Under the pieces are notes generated by a model, which searched no databases, was not told where the DNA came from, and saw nothing but the letters and a program-made list of their open reading frames with translations. The translations under genes and the position numbers were made by a program. From Aminidesulfovibrio sp040307135 (GTDB lineage Bacteria > Desulfobacterota > Desulfovibrionia > Desulfovibrionales > Desulfovibrionaceae), in contig JAWRKD010000087.1 of the NCBI GenBank assembly GCA_040307135.1, positions 1 through 7,305 on the forward strand: a DNA stretch of 7,305 nucleotides. The letters run 5' to 3'. Positions 6,284 to 7,305 of the stretch are shown here, in pieces. The first letter of the stretch is position 1; each line of letters begins with the position of its first letter.

Positions 6284-6295
6284 GGTGTTGACACC
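6284..6295. promoter_or_regulatory. palindrome overlapping the groESL -35 box
   Basis: GGTGT-TG-ACACC is a perfect inverted repeat with 5-bp arms that fully covers the -35 hexamer TTGACA. A protein bound here would block RNA polymerase, so it is a candidate operator. With arms this short it could also be chance. Confidence 0.3.
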
Positions 6296-6315
6296 GGACC
6301 CCTGGTGATTATTTT
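6288..6315 (+). promoter_or_regulatory. groESL sigma70-type promoter
   Basis: TTGACA at 6288-6293 is a perfect -35 box. After a 16-bp spacer comes TATTTT (6310-6315), matching four of six -10 bases including both key ends. The A/T-rich stretch just upstream (6267-6283) could act as an UP element. The start point would be near 6322, giving a leader of about 90 bases before groES. Confidence 0.6.
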
Positions 6316-6347
6316 CCGGCTGGAATTTCTCCGGCAGGCCGATGCGC

Positions 6348-6376
6348 CCGCCGGATCAGCGGCGGCTGCGGCCGCC
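6348..6376 (+). promoter_or_regulatory. two mutually exclusive GC hairpins in the groESL 5' leader
   Basis: CCGCCG (6348-6353) can pair perfectly with CGGCGG (6360-6365) around a GATCAG loop. GGCGGC (6361-6366) can instead pair with GCCGCC (6371-6376) around a TGCG loop. The two share bases 6361-6365 and cannot form together. Neither covers the ribosome-binding site, which lies in an A-rich, open stretch. A role in mRNA stability or temperature response is only a possibility. Confidence 0.35.
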
Positions 6377-6411
6377 CATCCAATAAAATAAAAGGAATTG
6401 GAGGAGTCAGG

Positions 6412-6702
6412 ATGAAGCTCAAACCGCTCAACGACCGCGTTCTGGTCAAGCGCCTGGAGATGGAGGAGAAGACCGCCGGGGGCATCATCATCCCCGACAC
6501 GGCCAAGGAAAAGCCCCAGAAGGGCAAGGTCGTGGCAGCCGGTCCCGGCAAGTTGGACGAGGACGGCAAGGAAGTGAAGATGTCCGTGAAGAAGGGCGAC
6601 ATTGTGCTCTTCAGCAAGTACGCGGGCAACGAGATCAAGATCGACGGCGAGGAGCACCTCATCATGCGTGAGGACGACATCCTGGCCGTGTTCGACAACT
6701 AA
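6412..6702 (+). CDS. groES: co-chaperonin GroES (Hsp10)
   Basis: GroES forms the seven-subunit lid of the GroEL folding chamber in the cytoplasm. The 96-residue product has the standard length. It begins with the family motif LKPLNDRVLVKR (3-14), then the mobile loop (about 16-33) carrying GGIIIPDTAKEKP. The hydrophobic tripeptide that docks on GroEL is Ile25-Ile26-Ile27 (IVL in E. coli). It continues with KGKVVAAGPG (37-46), the GDIVLFSKYAG strand-turn and the C-terminal EDDILAVFDN. The ATG at 6412 follows GGAGGAG (6400-6406) with five bases of spacing. It is the first gene of the groES-groEL operon, with groEL starting 34 bases after its stop. Codon use is strongly biased (AAG, GAC, GGC), as expected for a highly expressed gene. 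Confidence 0.98.
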   Translation: MKLKPLNDRVLVKRLEMEEKTAGGIIIPDTAKEKPQKGKVVAAGPGKLDEDGKEVKMSVKKGDIVLFSKYAGNEIKIDGEEHLIMREDDILAVFDN

Positions 6703-6736
6703 ATTTTCCCATCATTCATTCAGAAGGAGAGACGAC

Positions 6737-7305
6737 ATGCCCGCCAGAGAGATCATCTTTGACGCCAAGGCCCGTGAAAAGCTGAAAAAGGGCCTGGACA
6801 AGCTGGCCAACGCCGTGAAGGTCACCCTGGGCCCCAAGGGCCGCAACGTGGTCATCGAGAAGAGCTTCGGCTCCCCGGTCATCACCAAGGACGGCGTGAC
6901 CGTGGCCAAGGAGATCGAACTCGAGGACAAGTTCGAGAACATGGGCGCCCAGATGGTCAAGGAGGTGGCCTCCAAGACCTCCGACGTGGCCGGCGACGGC
7001 ACCACCACCGCCACCATCCTGGCCCAGGCCATCTTCACCGAGGGCGTCAAGCTCGTGGCCGCCGGCCGCAACCCCATGGCCATCAAGCGCGGCATCGACA
7101 AGGCCGTGGAGACCATCGTGGGCGAGCTGTCCAAGGTCGCCAAGCCCACCCGCGACCAGAAGGAAATCGCCCAGGTCGGCACCATCTCCGCCAACAACGA
7201 CGCCACCATCGGCAACATCATCGCCGAGGCCATGAGCAAGGTCGGCAAGGAAGGCGTCATCACGGTGGAGGAAGCCAAGAGCATGGAGACCACCCTGGAC
7301 GTGGT
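6737..7305 (+). CDS. groEL: chaperonin GroEL (Hsp60), 3'-truncated by window edge
   Basis: GroEL is the 14-subunit ATP-driven folding chamber. About 189 of roughly 545 residues are visible: the N-terminal equatorial domain, the first intermediate segment and the very start of the apical domain. Nucleotide-site motifs line up with E. coli numbering: TLGPKGRNVV (30-39), ITKDGVTVAKEIELEDKFEN (49-68, with Lys51 and Asp52), and AGDGTTTAT (85-93, with the Mg/ATP ligand Asp87). ENMGAQMVKEVASK (67-80) and QVGTISANND follow as in all group I chaperonins. The ATG at 6737 has AAGGAGA six bases upstream. The 34-bp gap from groES has no promoter or terminator that I can see, so the two are cotranscribed. 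Nothing suggests a divergent or secondary paralogue in the part visible. Confidence 0.98.
   Translation, partial: MPAREIIFDAKAREKLKKGLDKLANAVKVTLGPKGRNVVIEKSFGSPVITKDGVTVAKEIELEDKFENMGAQMVKEVASKTSDVAGDGTTTATILAQAIFTEGVKLVAAGRNPMAIKRGIDKAVETIVGELSKVAKPTRDQKEIAQVGTISANNDATIGNIIAEAMSKVGKEGVITVEEAKSMETTLDV

Larger units (their letters stand above)
6259..6411 (+). promoter_or_regulatory. groESL leader region (malQ-groES intergenic)
   Basis: This 153-bp intergenic region contains an A/T-rich stretch with the weak inverted repeat CCAAAA (6265-6270) / TTTTGG (6280-6285), the groESL promoter, a GC-rich hairpin zone and an A-rich ribosome-binding region. I searched it for the CIRCE operator (TTAGCACTC-N9-GAGTGCTAA) and for a close match to the sigma32 -35/-10 pattern and saw neither. 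No clear intrinsic terminator for malQ is present; the A/T-rich stem lacks a trailing T-tract. Confidence 0.6.

Noticed and set aside
6265..6285. CCAAAA...TTTTGG stem as a malQ terminator
   Set aside because: The stem is A/T-rich and weak with a 9-base loop and no following T-run. It more likely serves as an A/T-rich upstream element of the groESL promoter.
4396..6657. 753-codon open frame on the minus strand, antisense to malQ and groES
   Set aside because: It covers malQ and groES, both firmly identified by catalytic and family motifs. Its product is low-complexity and Gly/Ala/Val/Leu/Gln/His-rich without recognisable domains, as expected for a shadow frame in GC-rich DNA.

Overview
The window is GC-rich DNA (about two-thirds G+C by eye) with dense, bacterial-style gene packing. 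It carries six recognisable protein genes, one small uncharacterised gene and one gene remnant. Gene content and style suggest a Deltaproteobacterium of the Desulfovibrio group (Desulfovibrionales). This rests on an MnmE gene followed by a small coupled ORF, a fused LPLAT/GNAT acyltransferase, a Nim-type flavoprotein and a groES-groEL operon. The assignment is inference, because no 16S or other marker is present.

Left part (1-2674): the 3' three-quarters of mnmE (tRNA wobble-uridine modification GTPase) runs off the left edge. An 85-codon gene of unknown function follows it and is probably translationally coupled. Facing it on the minus strand is a nucleotidyltransferase-fold protein of the DUF2064 / TIGR04282 type that has lost two signature motifs. 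Diverging from that gene is a Nim/pyridoxamine-phosphate-oxidase-like flavoprotein. Three bases after its stop lies a 29-codon fragment that looks like the N-terminus of a threonine aldolase, and a strong intrinsic terminator follows.

Middle part (2675-6258): a 611-residue minus-strand protein fuses a lysophospholipid-acyltransferase domain to a GNAT/OlsB-like acyltransferase domain. This is the architecture of bifunctional ornithine-lipid synthase (OlsF)-type enzymes. Across a 179-bp divergent intergenic region, malQ (amylomaltase, GH77) reads rightward with all catalytic residues present.

Right part (6259-7305): a 153-bp leader with a good sigma70-type promoter and GC-rich hairpins precedes groES. 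The first third of groEL follows and is cut by the right edge. No CIRCE operator is visible in this leader.

The genes are mostly independent housekeeping or lipid/carbohydrate functions in short transcription units, not one system. I found no CRISPR array, IS element, tRNA/rRNA or prophage sign. The most noteworthy items are the threonine aldolase remnant, the motif-deficient DUF2064 protein, the fused acyltransferase, and the architecture of the groESL leader.
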